Assembly: GCA_024648695.1 (NCBI GenBank)
Contig: JACAVV010000007.1
Location: 62,001 to 126,000, forward strand
DNA from: Nitrospina sp.
GTDB taxonomy: Bacteria; Nitrospinota; Nitrospinia; Nitrospinales; JACRGP01
Length of the DNA: 64,000 bases
Direction: 5' to 3'
Shown piece by piece: positions 17,207 to 27,900 of the stretch (positions are counted from its first letter, which is position 1; each line of letters opens with the position of its first letter). The notes beneath the pieces are model-generated. The model made no database searches and had not been told where the DNA came from. It saw only the letters and a program-made list of their open reading frames with translations. The position numbers were made by a program, and so were the translations under genes.

Positions 17207-17387
17207 GGGTGAATTCCTTTATTTGTCCCCTCATTAGCAGAGGTCGGTTGATGTTCCTGTTTGGGCTATTGTGAATCAAAAAAATCAGCCTGTCCAACCG
17301 TTTTCACTTTTTGTTGAACACTTTTTAGGAAATGCATTTTCTCCATTTGGAATTTTAATTTTTCCGGGGATTTGTTAAAGTGACGCA

Positions 17388-18293
17388 ATGACTACGGGAC
17401 AAAACCTTCGCGACGTTAAGAAAGCGACCATCCAAAGGTTCCATGAACTTTGGAAGAGAAATTTTCAAATCAATCTCCCCGACCTCCAAAAAAATCGCGG
17501 AGTGGGTGCCTTGCGTAAAAAGTTCCGCGACATTCCGGGTCTGGTCATTGGCGCGGGACCCTCACTGGATAAAAATATTCAGCTGGTAAACAAGGCTCAG
17601 GAAAGCTCCATCCTGTTCGCAAGCGATGCGGCTTTCAAACCACTGGTTCATCATGGGGTCGAACCCCATTTTGTGGTGTGCCTCGACCCGCAGGAAGACA
17701 TCGCCCGTTTTTTTACCGATGTTCCGCATAAGGGTATCACGCTGGTCGCTCCATCCATAGTGCATCCACGGATACTGGATCTTTGGGAAGGCCATGTGGT
17801 GTTCTACCATAAGCACGCACCGGACATCCCCATCCTCACCCAAATACAAAACCAGGTAAAATTGGGATTGTTGACTCCAGGCGGAACGGTCTTGTCCGTA
17901 ACATACGACCTGGCGTTTCAGGCGGGATGCAACCCGATCCTGTTTTTAGGACAAGACCTGTCGTATTCGGAAAAAATCACCCACAGCCGAAGCAGTGAGA
18001 CACCGGATGCTTCGCGCGATAATACCCTGTCCCATCAAAAAGAAAACGTGGTGTTCGAAACCGATGGCTTTGGTGCCATCTTGCCGACTTTAAAATCCAT
18101 GTCGGTATCAAAGCAATGGTTTGAATGGGCATTTACCAGTTGGAAGCGGGAGTCCGGAGTGGGCATCTTCAATTGCAGTGAAGCGGGCATCCTGACCGAA
18201 CATTGCACCTGGATGCCGCTCAGGGAGGCACTCCTCAAATTTTGCGTGCGCACGGTCAATGTGCCGTGGATGATCAAGAAAGCGTTGAGATAG
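17388..18293 (+). CDS. DUF115 / MptE-like protein
   Basis: A 301-residue protein with the DUF115 (6-hydroxymethylpterin pyrophosphokinase MptE-like) core: LVIGAGPSLDKNI around 52-64, SDAAFKPLVHHGVEPHFVVCLDP around 79-101 and LFLGQDLSYS around 186. In bacteria this domain is found in motility-accessory (Maf-type) glycosyltransferases that modify flagellin, while archaeal members make folate-like pterins. This copy is short, with only the DUF115 core, and no flagellar gene is nearby. The specific role is open. Confidence 0.8.
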   Translation: MTTGQNLRDVKKATIQRFHELWKRNFQINLPDLQKNRGVGALRKKFRDIPGLVIGAGPSLDKNIQLVNKAQESSILFASDAAFKPLVHHGVEPHFVVCLDPQEDIARFFTDVPHKGITLVAPSIVHPRILDLWEGHVVFYHKHAPDIPILTQIQNQVKLGLLTPGGTVLSVTYDLAFQAGCNPILFLGQDLSYSEKITHSRSSETPDASRDNTLSHQKENVVFETDGFGAILPTLKSMSVSKQWFEWAFTSWKRESGVGIFNCSEAGILTEHCTWMPLREALLKFCVRTVNVPWMIKKALR

Positions 18294-18333
18294 TAACCAG
18301 CCGGAGTTGGAGGGTCCAAATCTTACGTACAAA

Positions 18334-18370
18334 GGAAGGTCCGAGGACCTAATGGGTCTTCGGACCTTCC
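18334..18370 (-). terminator. Long hairpin, probable terminator
   Basis: An 11-bp stem (GGAAGGTCCGA/TCGGACCTTCC) extended by GACC/GGTC with one mismatch and a short loop. Read on the minus strand it is followed by TTT, so it most likely ends transcription of the small gene at 18391-18558. It may also serve the DUF115 gene. Confidence 0.55.
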
Positions 18371-18390
18371 AAAACTGTTAACAGAAAAGT

Positions 18391-18558
18391 CTAGTCTTCA
18401 GGTTGCAGAATCACATCAAGTTTAATATCGTTTTCATCATTGTTCGATAGCGCTGTAATATCTGGAATCTCCTCCGGAGCTTCGGTGAAATAAATTCTGG
18501 CATCTACCAAAGCTTTATCGTCCGGCGAAGTTATTCGAGCTCGTAGAATGGTAGACAT
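18391..18558 (-). CDS. 55-residue acidic orphan
   Basis: An open frame of 55 residues, beginning MSTILRARITSPDDKALVD and ending in an acidic tail. Its ATG is three bases after the stop of the broken V8-like protease, as expected for a coupled downstream gene, and a hairpin follows it. No family recognised; the start resembles an immunoglobulin-like or carboxypeptidase-regulatory strand pattern. It may be a relic partner of the protease. Confidence 0.4.
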   Translation of the reverse strand: MSTILRARITSPDDKALVDARIYFTEAPEEIPDITALSNNDENDIKLDVILQPED

Positions 18559-18561
18559 TTA

Positions 18562-18871
18562 TTAACTGGGCCTGTTCCACGCTTCAAGGTTCTGGAAGCG
18601 GCGCTGGTTAATCCTCGTGGCCGAGTTCGCACTGATTCCCCCATAGGCATGAATTCCAACGCCGAAGCGATTGCCATCAATAATACGATAAGCGGCGCTT
18701 TTACCCACCGGCTGTGTCAATTTCATAAAACACTTTGCGTTCTGTCACAGAATCCGTTTTGCGAAGATCATACCACTGGGTACCCTCAGGCTTATCGCCC
18801 GGGTAGCCAGAGATATTAAGATGAGCCGCCAATAGTTCGGCGTCGGAATTTGCGGCAAAGCCTACGCTTAA
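18562..18871 (-). pseudogene. V8-like (S1B) glutamyl endopeptidase remnant
   Basis: Only the C-terminal third of a trypsin-fold V8/glutamyl endopeptidase remains. The first part reads with NISGYPGDKPEGTQWYD and ends at a stop right after IDTAGG. A one-base shift resumes the family sequence with YRIIDGNRFGVGIHAYGG and NSATRINQRRF. The active-site stretch (normally GGxSGxPV) is destroyed: the shift falls in it, and the nearest in-frame residues are KSAAY. The His and Asp parts of the triad are absent. Clearly inactive. Confidence 0.75.
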
Positions 18872-19007
18872 TCAATATTTATAGTAAAAGAAAAAAAGTC
18901 GGAATGCTTGGAGACGTATAGCGGGGAGAATAAAATTATTAGGTCGAAGGGAGTTATGTAATGGTAAGACTGTAAAACCTGGTTCTGACCAGGACCAAGA
19001 TAGCAAT

Positions 19008-19037
19008 TTGACTCCCTGGAGCAAAGCGTGCTAATTT
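19008..19037 (+). promoter_or_regulatory. Candidate promoter of tRNA-Lys
   Basis: TTGACT, 18-base spacer, TAATTT. The expected start falls about 10 bases before the tRNA. The -35 is good and the -10 is weak. Confidence 0.35.
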
Positions 19038-19052
19038 AGGGAAAAGCAAAAA

Positions 19053-19128
<76 letters not shown>

Positions 19129-20008
19129 ATAAAATCAATGGGTTACGGGTTTTCTCGTAGCCCATTTTTAATTAATAGGCCTATAATAGGCAAGCGGGAT
19201 CAAAGATCTGCGTATTCCTTCATATTTTTTACAAGTCCACTTAGTCAAATTTCTGATTCCTTTCCAACAGAATTCGAGAGATTTTGCATTTTTCTCAGTC
19301 TCCCAAATCAATAGCTTCTACGCTCCCGATACCTCGATAATCGAAATGTACTAGTTTCCAATCCTACCAATCTCCTCTCTTTGAAATGAGGTTTTCAGAC
19401 TAATTTCAAATTCCGCCATACGCGGTCCGAGTTCGCCTTCAACATTGGAACAGTTATTCGCCGGACATAGGAAAAGAGCTTCTAATTGTCCCTCCTTATA
19501 TGAAATTCTTCTGGAAATAAACTGGAACTTGGGGTCAAAGAAAAAAGGAGGTTTAATCCCACAAGATATAGGAGGCAGGCGGGCAAGTTTGCGTTTTTAT
19601 TTGGATTTGATGCCCAAGCATAGGTTAGAGGAAAGACCCTTATTCCTTTCGCTAAAGAATCGTTAACTGCAATAGAGATCCCGTATTTTTTATTACAATG
19701 TAACGGGTTTTGAAAGCTCTTTGGTATGTATCCTGGCCTGATGGGGAATGGATGGGTTGATCAGGTTGGCTTTAACCTTGAATGAAAAGGGCGGGGAGCC
19801 CCCAAGGGGGGGTGGTTGTGCTCGGTATGTAGCCTCTCTCTATGCGTCACCAAATTTTAAATTTTTCCTAATAGAACAATTTTACTCCGCCACGACGGTA
19901 CATTTTCTCTCCGTCCTTGACAATGTGGCGTTACCAACAAAAAAGAAAAGGGTTGCTAGGGAGGTCAGGCCCGGCAACCCTTTTACTTTTGATAGTAGGA
20001 GGTCAAGT
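19129..20008. other. Gene-poor islet after tRNA-Lys
   Basis: Several short frames without good start sites; none resembles a known family. Present are a GC-rich inverted segment near 19795-19812 (GGGGAGCCCCC) and the 11-bp hairpin at 19946-19984. It looks like decayed accessory DNA. Confidence 0.45.
19946..19984 (+). terminator. Perfect hairpin with T-run ahead of small gene
   Basis: Stem AAAAGGGTTGC/GCAACCCTTTT, 11 perfect pairs, with a 17-nt loop rich in G and C. It is followed by TTTT and a further T-rich stretch. It lies 24 bases upstream of the ATG at 20009 and just before its ribosome site. It could be an ordinary terminator of an upstream transcript or an attenuator of the small gene. 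Confidence 0.55.
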
Positions 20009-20302
20009 ATGATTTATTCTAATCAGGCATTAGGATGTGAGTTGAAGGAGGAGGACAACCCGTTTCCCTCACCTGTTGATAACAATATAGATGTCCCGTT
20101 TTACAAATTTAATAAGAGCAAGTCACAGCTCAGTCACGTAATCGACCTCGAGCAAAACTTGTATGAAGCTGAGCGGGTTGTAATTTATTTAGAAAGCAAC
20201 GCTATTAACTGGTTTCATTTTGTGAATCAGTTTATCTCAATGAATATGGGTTGCTTCATGGCACGCGAATCCTGTATTAAAGAGATAAACTCAATACCGT
20301 AA
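20009..20302 (+). CDS. 97-residue orphan protein
   Basis: An AT-rich gene whose ATG is preceded by a perfect AGGAGGT five bases upstream, the strongest ribosome site in this islet. The product is 97 residues, with no membrane helix and no signal peptide, starting MIYSNQALGCELKEED. I recognise no family. Open frame continues upstream to 19748 but without protein-like features, so 20009 is the start. Base composition is unlike the neighbouring operons, suggesting acquired DNA. Confidence 0.55.
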   Translation: MIYSNQALGCELKEEDNPFPSPVDNNIDVPFYKFNKSKSQLSHVIDLEQNLYEAERVVIYLESNAINWFHFVNQFISMNMGCFMARESCIKEINSIP

Positions 20303-20313
20303 AGCAGTATACG

Positions 20314-21553
20314 CTAATCTGGTAGAGAAGATTTTACATCCGTAACCAAGGCACTTTGCCGAAGGTATTTGAGGAGTTTTAGATTATCTAAAGCTAAGGG
20401 TGATAACCAATTCCCTATCCGTTTACGTTTCCAGTAGACATCGGGTTCACTATTGGGAGGGGGTAGCTGATATTCATAGGTATCGACCTTGATGAATTTA
20501 GGCGGCTGGTCTGGAAAAGGATTATTGGCAATTAGACTTAATGTAGAACGGTCATTATGGAGGAGATTCCAAATCATTTTTATCAGCCAGGGCTGGTTGG
20601 ATGGAGTCGATTGAACTGCAAACCAAATTTGATAATCAATCCGATGGTTGTAGGGGGAAACCAGGGGATGTGGTTTTTTTGGATGACCTGGTTTGGATTT
20701 AAATTCATAAGGTTTCCATACAGTTTTTTGCGTAATTATTTTATCTGAGGTGCCCAACATGATGAGTTCCTTGCGTACCTTGCTTACCTGGCTAAAGGCG
20801 CCATAGCTATTCACCAAGGTGATTCCATAATACCCCAAATTTTAGTATTACTTTGGGCAGGGAATGAAACCAGGGGGAAAGCGGATTGGGCAGGATCTGG
20901 GTCTCAAAATGGTAGAGCAAACAAGTTAGGTCGCTCCAGCATTCGTCTCCGCGCAGTTTGATCAATCCCGCACCCAGGTAAATCCTGAACGTTAACCAGC
21001 GTAAAAGCCAGATGACCTGAATTGGTGGCGGCGTTTTAGGGAAAGGTCGCAAATCCCAAAGGGGTGCCAGAAAGATGGCTAGGAAACCGGTCTCCAACAG
21101 TTGCAGGTCCAAGCCGACCCCACGCCATACTTTTTCGATATTGACAAAGGACAGATAGAGCGCCCAAATTAGAGTCAATAATGGTGCGTTGGCAAAGCCG
21201 AATAGAACCACTAATGAAAGCCCTACGCCCAAGCAGGCCAATCCAAAAATCCAATCGTCCGAGATGCCAAGCAAAAAGATTGTCGGATTTCCCATGACAG
21301 CTTGCAGGGGTGAGCCCGATCTCGATTGTACCCAATCCAGATAAGGTTTTGCCGGAAGCAAACCGTTCTCTCCAAACAAGGGAACACCTTGATGAGCCAG
21401 TGTCAAAAAACCGAATATGTACACCAACCCAAGGAGCCTCAAAATCAGGAAGCGAGTGATTTGGTACTCTTCGCCCAACTCAGGGACTTTTTTTAAGGCA
21501 TTTTCAAAACGGCTCTCGCTCGTAGTTTGAGGTTCAGGCTCCATCGATATCAC
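20314..21553 (-). pseudogene. Lipase maturation factor family, internal deletion
   Basis: Two frames make up a broken LMF-family membrane protein (the family related to human LMF1, which folds lipases). The N-terminal part (20807-21553) has FLILRLLGLVYIFGF, GENGLLPA, the GLDLQLLETGF segment and a helix with GAGLIKLRGDECW, ending at FGVLWNHL. The C-terminal part (20314-20838) begins LVNSYGAF and continues with YEFKSKPG and PYNHRIDYQIWF. In intact members these two motifs are separated by well over 100 residues of membrane segment. Here they are fused, with a frame change at about 20815-20825. Probably non-functional. Confidence 0.8.
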
Positions 21554-21638
21554 TTTGGAAAAGCGGATTAATATACCTGTTCAGGGTCAGTGGGTATTTG
21601 AACAGAACCCTTTCAATCCTCTCAATAATTATCGAAGT

Positions 21639-24383
21639 TTAATTTATACCGCTAAATATAGGTTGACTCACCGCCCTAGAATCCTGATTATCGCCTATAA
21701 ATTGCATTGCAAATCCGGTGTTAGTGTGTTGAACGATCACAGCTCCCCATATGGAAAGTTGGCTTAAGTCAAGAAATCCGCAATGGTTTTCGACACTGGT
21801 TGCGCAGGTGTTTGGGTTGGCCAAAGGATTATAGAATAGTAACTGTCCCGAAACAGGGGAGGGTGTCCCCACAAGAAGTAATTCAACCCGATCCGGAACG
21901 TTCTCGGGTTGGAAAAAGAAGTGGTTGGTCCCCACGATAAATACTTTTTGTATATCATTCGCATTGATCGTGAACTGAACTCTTCCCGTAGCATCCGAGT
22001 TGCCCTGGGCCTGAAAAATTCTGGAATCGTCGACATCGCCTAAAACGGCCTGCATGATGACACCGATTTGGGTATTCATACCGGAAAGAGAGGGATGCGC
22101 TATCGATATAAAACTGAAGGACTCTGCGTTGGCTTGCCAGTAAGGGGAAATGATTTCGATGGGTAGTCCTGTAACATCAATGGTCAATTCGTTTTTCCGC
22201 AAATCGATCTTGGAAACAAACCCTTCACTACTGTCCTTATTTAGCATAATGGGATTTTTCAATGGAAAATTAATGGATTGTGTTTCACCCGTTATATAAA
22301 TATTTTTGTCTGGGCCGATTGCTATGGATCGGGCAAAATCGTCCTCGGTGCCTCCCATGAGGGTAGAAAACAGTAGATTCCCACCACTGGCATCGAGCTT
22401 TCCGACAAATACATTATTGAGACTACCGGTGGTGTTGAGTAATGGATCTTGCGTGGGAAAATCGTCCGATTTCGTAACCCCAACAAAATAGGCATTCCCT
22501 TCCGAGTCCACAGTGATTTTCTTCCCCAAATCGATACTCGACCCCCCCAGATACGTAGAGTATAGTAATGTGCTTCCGGCGGAATCCAGTTTGGAAATAA
22601 ATGCGTCCGAGGAATTTTTAAGTTGGTTTTGGAAAGCATTTTTAGTTGGGAAATCTTCCGATGTGGTTGTTCCCGTTACAAACAAATTATTATTGCTATC
22701 CACACTGACTCCTTCCACAACACCTCCAAAAAAGGTGGAATACAATATAGTGCCGGCGCTTGGATCCAGCTTTGTGATAAACCCTTCTGAGGCCTGACTT
22801 TGGAAAGCGTTTATAATGGGGAAATCGATCGATTCAGTTTGTCCCACCACATATACTTTTCCCTCCGAGTCCACAGCAATATCTTTGGGCCGATCTCTGC
22901 CGACTCCTCCCAAATAAGTAGAAAATAATAGGGTGTTGCCCATAGGATCGAGCTTGAAAACAAAGGCATCATTCACCCCTCCGAAAGTTTGCTGAGTGGC
23001 GTTAGCCAATGGTATGTCAGACGAATTGGTATTGGCTACAACATAAGCGTTGCCTTCTGCATCTATATCGATACCGCCTAAAAATATGATCTGCTCAAAA
23101 CTGGATCCTCCAAAGTAGGTTGAATACAACAAGGTACTGCCTTGGGAATCCAACTTGCTCACAAAAACATCTGAAGTCCCGTTTAAGTTAGCCTGGAATG
23201 GATTCAAAGTCGGGAAGTCAAGGGATCTGGTGTAACCTGAGATGAATACATTTTCTTGTTCGTCGACGGCGATACCGAATACAGTGTCATAACTTGTTCC
23301 ACCCAAAAAAGTAGAAAACAATATTTGAGTTCCCGAGGCATTTAACTTTGTTACATGAGCACTTCTTGAGGATACTTGCGCAGAGGTTTGGATGGGATTG
23401 ACGGTCGAAAAATCCATCGACTCAGTAGCGCATGCAATATAAATGTCGCCTTCAGCATCGACGGCGATACCATGGCAATTATCTGCAGACGACCCACTCA
23501 GATAGGTAGAAAACTCCAGGAGGGGATCTATTATAAGAGGAACATTATGATCGTATTCAGCCACCTCATAGCCTACCCTGTTGTCTCCCAGCAAAAGGAA
23601 GTTGCCGGTCACTTTGGTTTTTTTATCGTTGATCTGTTGGTAGATTTTGGGAGCGTGTTGGATTACTTTTCCATTGCTGGTTTTTAAAACCAGATTACCC
23701 TCGCTATCCAATTCTAACGACTGCGCCCCATCGAATTCCATTTCAATAACTTTTGGATCGGCACCTGGGAAAACGATGAAATCGTATTCGAGCGAGTTGC
23801 TATTTCCGTAGTAGACCAAGTCGATACCCGGATAGGCGTCTTTATAAAGCACCTTGCTGTAATTGGGGACGTTGCTTCGCCATTTCGATGGGTCATTGCC
23901 AATCAGATAATTGGTTTTAGTGACGATTTGATTCTTTCCCAAAACTTCCAGGTCGGGATTGGCGTCAATCAAACTCATTCGAATAGTCGCCGTCTCACCT
24001 TCTCCATTAGATTTAAGTATTAGGATCGTCTCCTCCGGTGCGAAATACATACCGTATCCCCTCCCGCGTGACAGGTAGCGGACGGGTTCGTTGCTCTGAC
24101 CTCGATTGGCTTCAAAACGTAATGGCAGATTGTTGAAATTATTTACAGCACGATTTTTTTTAGCGAGAGAGCTATTTAAGGCGGTCTTTATTATTTGCGA
24201 AGAAGAGGGTGGGTTTTTTTCGGTATTTAACCCAGGTTCTACAGTAAAAGTATTGAAGCGGATAGGGATTGGGAACAATCCATTTTTTTGAGAATATATT
24301 GAGGAGTCGTATCCCGATATAGCGAGTGTGGTAATAAGGGCTATGAAAAGACCTCCAACCCATATTTTATTTGTCATTTTCAT
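21639..24383 (-). CDS. Exported SBBP-repeat protein with shared C-terminal module
   Basis: A 914-residue protein. An N-terminal hydrophobic segment (about 8-24) acts as signal or anchor. Next is the domain that usually precedes SBBP repeats (FEANRGQSNEPVRYLSRGRG near 108-127), through about residue 290. About eight beta-propeller SBBP repeats follow (about 290-720), each with a GIAVDxEGNxY-type turn and LLxSTYLGG. The last ~170 residues (from about 743, beginning ISPYWQA) closely match the C-terminus of the 3252-residue protein next door. They include a WGAxxVQ-T-TGFAM-FIGD pattern and end SGIN. The protein is probably secreted or surface-bound. The upstream gap holds repeated TGTCCGG motifs. 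Confidence 0.87.
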   Translation of the reverse strand: MKMTNKIWVGGLFIALITTLAISGYDSSIYSQKNGLFPIPIRFNTFTVEPGLNTEKNPPSSSQIIKTALNSSLAKKNRAVNNFNNLPLRFEANRGQSNEPVRYLSRGRGYGMYFAPEETILILKSNGEGETATIRMSLIDANPDLEVLGKNQIVTKTNYLIGNDPSKWRSNVPNYSKVLYKDAYPGIDLVYYGNSNSLEYDFIVFPGADPKVIEMEFDGAQSLELDSEGNLVLKTSNGKVIQHAPKIYQQINDKKTKVTGNFLLLGDNRVGYEVAEYDHNVPLIIDPLLEFSTYLSGSSADNCHGIAVDAEGDIYIACATESMDFSTVNPIQTSAQVSSRSAHVTKLNASGTQILFSTFLGGTSYDTVFGIAVDEQENVFISGYTRSLDFPTLNPFQANLNGTSDVFVSKLDSQGSTLLYSTYFGGSSFEQIIFLGGIDIDAEGNAYVVANTNSSDIPLANATQQTFGGVNDAFVFKLDPMGNTLLFSTYLGGVGRDRPKDIAVDSEGKVYVVGQTESIDFPIINAFQSQASEGFITKLDPSAGTILYSTFFGGVVEGVSVDSNNNLFVTGTTTSEDFPTKNAFQNQLKNSSDAFISKLDSAGSTLLYSTYLGGSSIDLGKKITVDSEGNAYFVGVTKSDDFPTQDPLLNTTGSLNNVFVGKLDASGGNLLFSTLMGGTEDDFARSIAIGPDKNIYITGETQSINFPLKNPIMLNKDSSEGFVSKIDLRKNELTIDVTGLPIEIISPYWQANAESFSFISIAHPSLSGMNTQIGVIMQAVLGDVDDSRIFQAQGNSDATGRVQFTINANDIQKVFIVGTNHFFFQPENVPDRVELLLVGTPSPVSGQLLFYNPLANPNTCATSVENHCGFLDLSQLSIWGAVIVQHTNTGFAMQFIGDNQDSRAVSQPIFSGIN

Positions 24384-24905
24384 TCTCCCAAAAAAGTTAT
24401 CAGGACACGTTGAAAGGCTAAACAGGTATTAGAAAAATCTCATTTCATTAATTCATTTTTAGGGATTTTGGGAAATCAATGCGCTCCTGGTATTTATATT
24501 ATGTTTTTAAATAAATCACTACTGTCCGGGGAAATATTTAACATTGGGTTGATAGTCCAGTATTAAAAAATATTTCATTGTTTTTTAAGGAGTTACCTGT
24601 TTTCGATCCATGCTGTCCGGGAAAACCTGAATCTACATCCCCTGAAAGAGTTTTCTGAGATCGCTGAAAATCCTTATCAGTGTGGGAACAGGCATTTACA
24701 GCCATTTTAGGAGCTTATTCGTGCTGTCCGGTTAAAAAACAGCCCAATTAAGCCTCACGTTTTCAAAGAATATTTTGATTTTCCCCGGACACTAGTGTAA
24801 ATAAATGGGAATTTTACTCATCTCAATAACCATTTCCAAAATTAACCGCCAAAGCTTTCTTTTAAACTTTAATTAACCCCGCTAACTTGAGTTTAAAAAC
24901 TATGC
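24384..24905. repeat. Intergenic region with repeated TGTCCGG motifs
   Basis: No gene. Three direct copies of CTGTCCGG followed by A-rich sequence begin at 24522, 24613 and 24724. A fourth copy is inverted at 24780-24791 and pairs perfectly over 12 bases with 24523-24534 (TGTCCGGGGAAA). The outer pair encloses 269 bp, the size of a small non-autonomous element. The region is also the promoter region of the SBBP-repeat gene. Confidence 0.5.
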
Positions 24906-27900
24906 TCAGTTAATGCCACTAACCAAAGGTTGATTCATCGCACTGGAATCATGCATATCTCCGATGAACTCCATAGCGAAACCTGTACTTGTAGCTTGGA
25001 CGACGATAGCTCCCCAGAAGTTCAGCATGGTGATGTCGGGATAGCCGCTTCCAGTATCTGTCTTGGGATGGGAGGCTTTGGGTCCAATGACAAGCTGGCC
25101 GTGTTTTCCAGAGGTGGTTCCTACGATGAATCCGGCATCGGGAATGAACGTATCGTTAATAAAAGGATTATTGGTGGAGACGATGAATACCCGTTTGGTG
25201 CTGTTCGCGGATACCGTAAACTCCAGGGTCGGACCATATGGAGCCAGGTCTGATTGAACAGCATTTATCACCACACCCACGTCAGCATTGATGTCCTGCA
25301 AGCCAGGATGCGATACAGCGATAAAGGTATAAGTTTGCGTGTCAGCCTGCCAGTAGGGCGAGATTACGCGCTGGGATTTGTCGACATCGAAGGGATCTTC
25401 CACTAAAATCAGTAGAATGTCGAAAGAGCCCAGGGGATTGCCCTCTTCGTCTTCCAACAGGATCTGCGCCTCGTCGTTTCCTGTTTCAATGGACGCGCCG
25501 TTGGTGTTGACGGTAGCCGTAAAGGTAGCGGTTTGTCCGGGATCGAGAGTCACCGACGTTTCAGTGACTTGAGGAATCGCCATATCGTGGCGGATTGGAA
25601 TGTTCAACTCAGGTACAAAATCAGAGAGCACCGGGTTGTCGTCAATGTCCAACCAATTCCGGCTGGATTTTAATTTATATATTTTTGCCACTTCGTTATT
25701 GTTGGTAATGCTGAATTTGGTCTGGGCCTGATTGCAAAATCTGCCATAGCAGACGGGTTGAAAAGGAACATGCCCCAGGTTTGAGTTGATTGTAGTTCCA
25801 GCCACGATCACCCCCTGCACGAAGGTGGGTGTGGAGGTCACCCCGTTCCCATCGTCAATGACCACCGAAATGGTGCAGATGGAAGGCAATCCGGTTGCAT
25901 TCTCCGGAGCCGCCCAAACAGGGGTACGAAGGGTGTTATTGTTAAAGCTACCATTATTTGCCAATCCGGAACAGGTTGAAGACCAGTTGAATGACAGGTC
26001 GTGACCAAAAGTATCGAAGGCTTCCACTTCCATTGCTACCTGTTTTCCCGACTCAACAGGATTGGGTTTGCCTTTGGCGTCTCTAACAAACTTGATAGCA
26101 TGCTCCGCATTGCTGTCCTGCACGTTGAGGGTCCACGATTCCGTCACTTCGCCGGCATCATTCTCGGCTTTTAGCTTAACGATGTGCTGACCAGGAATTG
26201 GGTTGCTCCAAGTGACAATGCCTTTGGCATTGTCTACCACCATACCGGCTGGGCCTTGTTGCAGGATCCATTCGACAGGTAAGGTACCGCCTTCAATTTT
26301 GGCTCCTTGTACATAGATGTCGTTGGATTGTAATGAAATATCGGCTATGGAGGCGATCTGTGGTGTTTCGGCGGCCTCTACCGTGAGTACCCAGGCGACA
26401 TCGGAAAATCGGTTTTTATCATCGGTGATTCTCAAATTGATCAGGTAGGGGCTTGCGTCGCTTGTCGGGCTTTCCCAGGTTACTTTGCAATGCTCGCTGA
26501 ACCCCAATCCGGCGCGGAAAAACTCGGAGGTCATGCCCTCCGGAGCATCGGTCAGTTTGCAAGTGAATGGAGAATCGCCATCCTGAACGGGAACGTCCAG
26601 ACTGAATTTTTCTCCGATTTCTACCTTCAAGCTGTCTACTTCCGAAAACACCGGCGAATCCAAAAGCGGTTCTACTTCCAAAATCCAACTCAGCGAATCA
26701 GCGCCTTCGGCATTAGCCGCCTGTACCGTAACGGTATGCGGACTGCCCGCGGAGGTGGGCTTTTCCCAAACGATGGAGCCGTTGTTTGAGTCGATGGTCA
26801 TGCCCGAAGGGGCTTCTAACAGGGACCAGGATATGGGTTCGACGCCGGTGACGGAGAAGTTGGGCCCTTTATATGTCTCTCCTTCCCTAATTCGAATGGT
26901 GATTACAAGATTGAGGTCTGCATTATCCGGAACGGTATTGCTGTCCTCCACCAGCAGAGAGGGCGGGATAATAACCGGTCCGATGCCCGTACCCGTGACT
27001 ACCACTTCCCAGCTTTCGGTGTTGGTGCCCGCGTCGTTTTCTGCCTGAATGACCACCTTGTGGGGACTACCCACTGTGGTAGGATTTGCCCATGTCACTT
27101 CACCCGTTGCCGCATTAATGGTCATTCCCCCAGGACCACTCACCAGCGACCATGTGATCGGTTTGATTCCTGTAACAATGGGTATCGGTCCTACATAGGT
27201 TTCGCCTGGTTTGGCGAATTGGTTGGAGATGGATGATATGATGGGCAAGGCCTTCACCACCGTCAATACAAACGATAGATCTTCCAACGCCGTATTTTGT
27301 TCGTCGGAAACTTGAAAGCTGACCAAGTGAGGACTGCCTTCGGATTTGGGAGCGCTCCAAATCACCACACAGAACAGGTTCTCATTAATATTGACCGTTT
27401 GGGGGAGAATGCTCAAACCCTGTGGGAAATCCTGTAATTCACAAGATTCACCATCCGCAATGGCAACGACATCAATATAGGGCTCATCTTCAACAATTGT
27501 GAAATTGTCCAAGTCGTCAAGCGAAGGGTTGACGGTTAAGGTCCAGGACTCATCGTCGAATCCGACTTCGTTGAGCACCAAAATAGAAACCAAATGCGGA
27601 CTTCCAGCAACTTTCGGATTATTCCAAGCGATGACACCCGTAGCCTCATTGATCGTCATCCCATCCGGACCTGTAGCCAAAATCCAGGTCATCGGGTGAG
27701 TTCCGGCAAATACCGGGGTCTTGCGGTAGGATTGAGTGTTTAAAATCACCTCGTCGTCGATGGAATCGATATCCGGCGCAATGGCATTTTCCACAACGAT
27801 CAACTCCCAGGATTCCCGATCGAATCCCTCATTATTCAGTGCCTGAATGGTTACCGTATGGGGGCTTCCAACTGTTGTCGAAACGGGCCAGGTGACCTGC

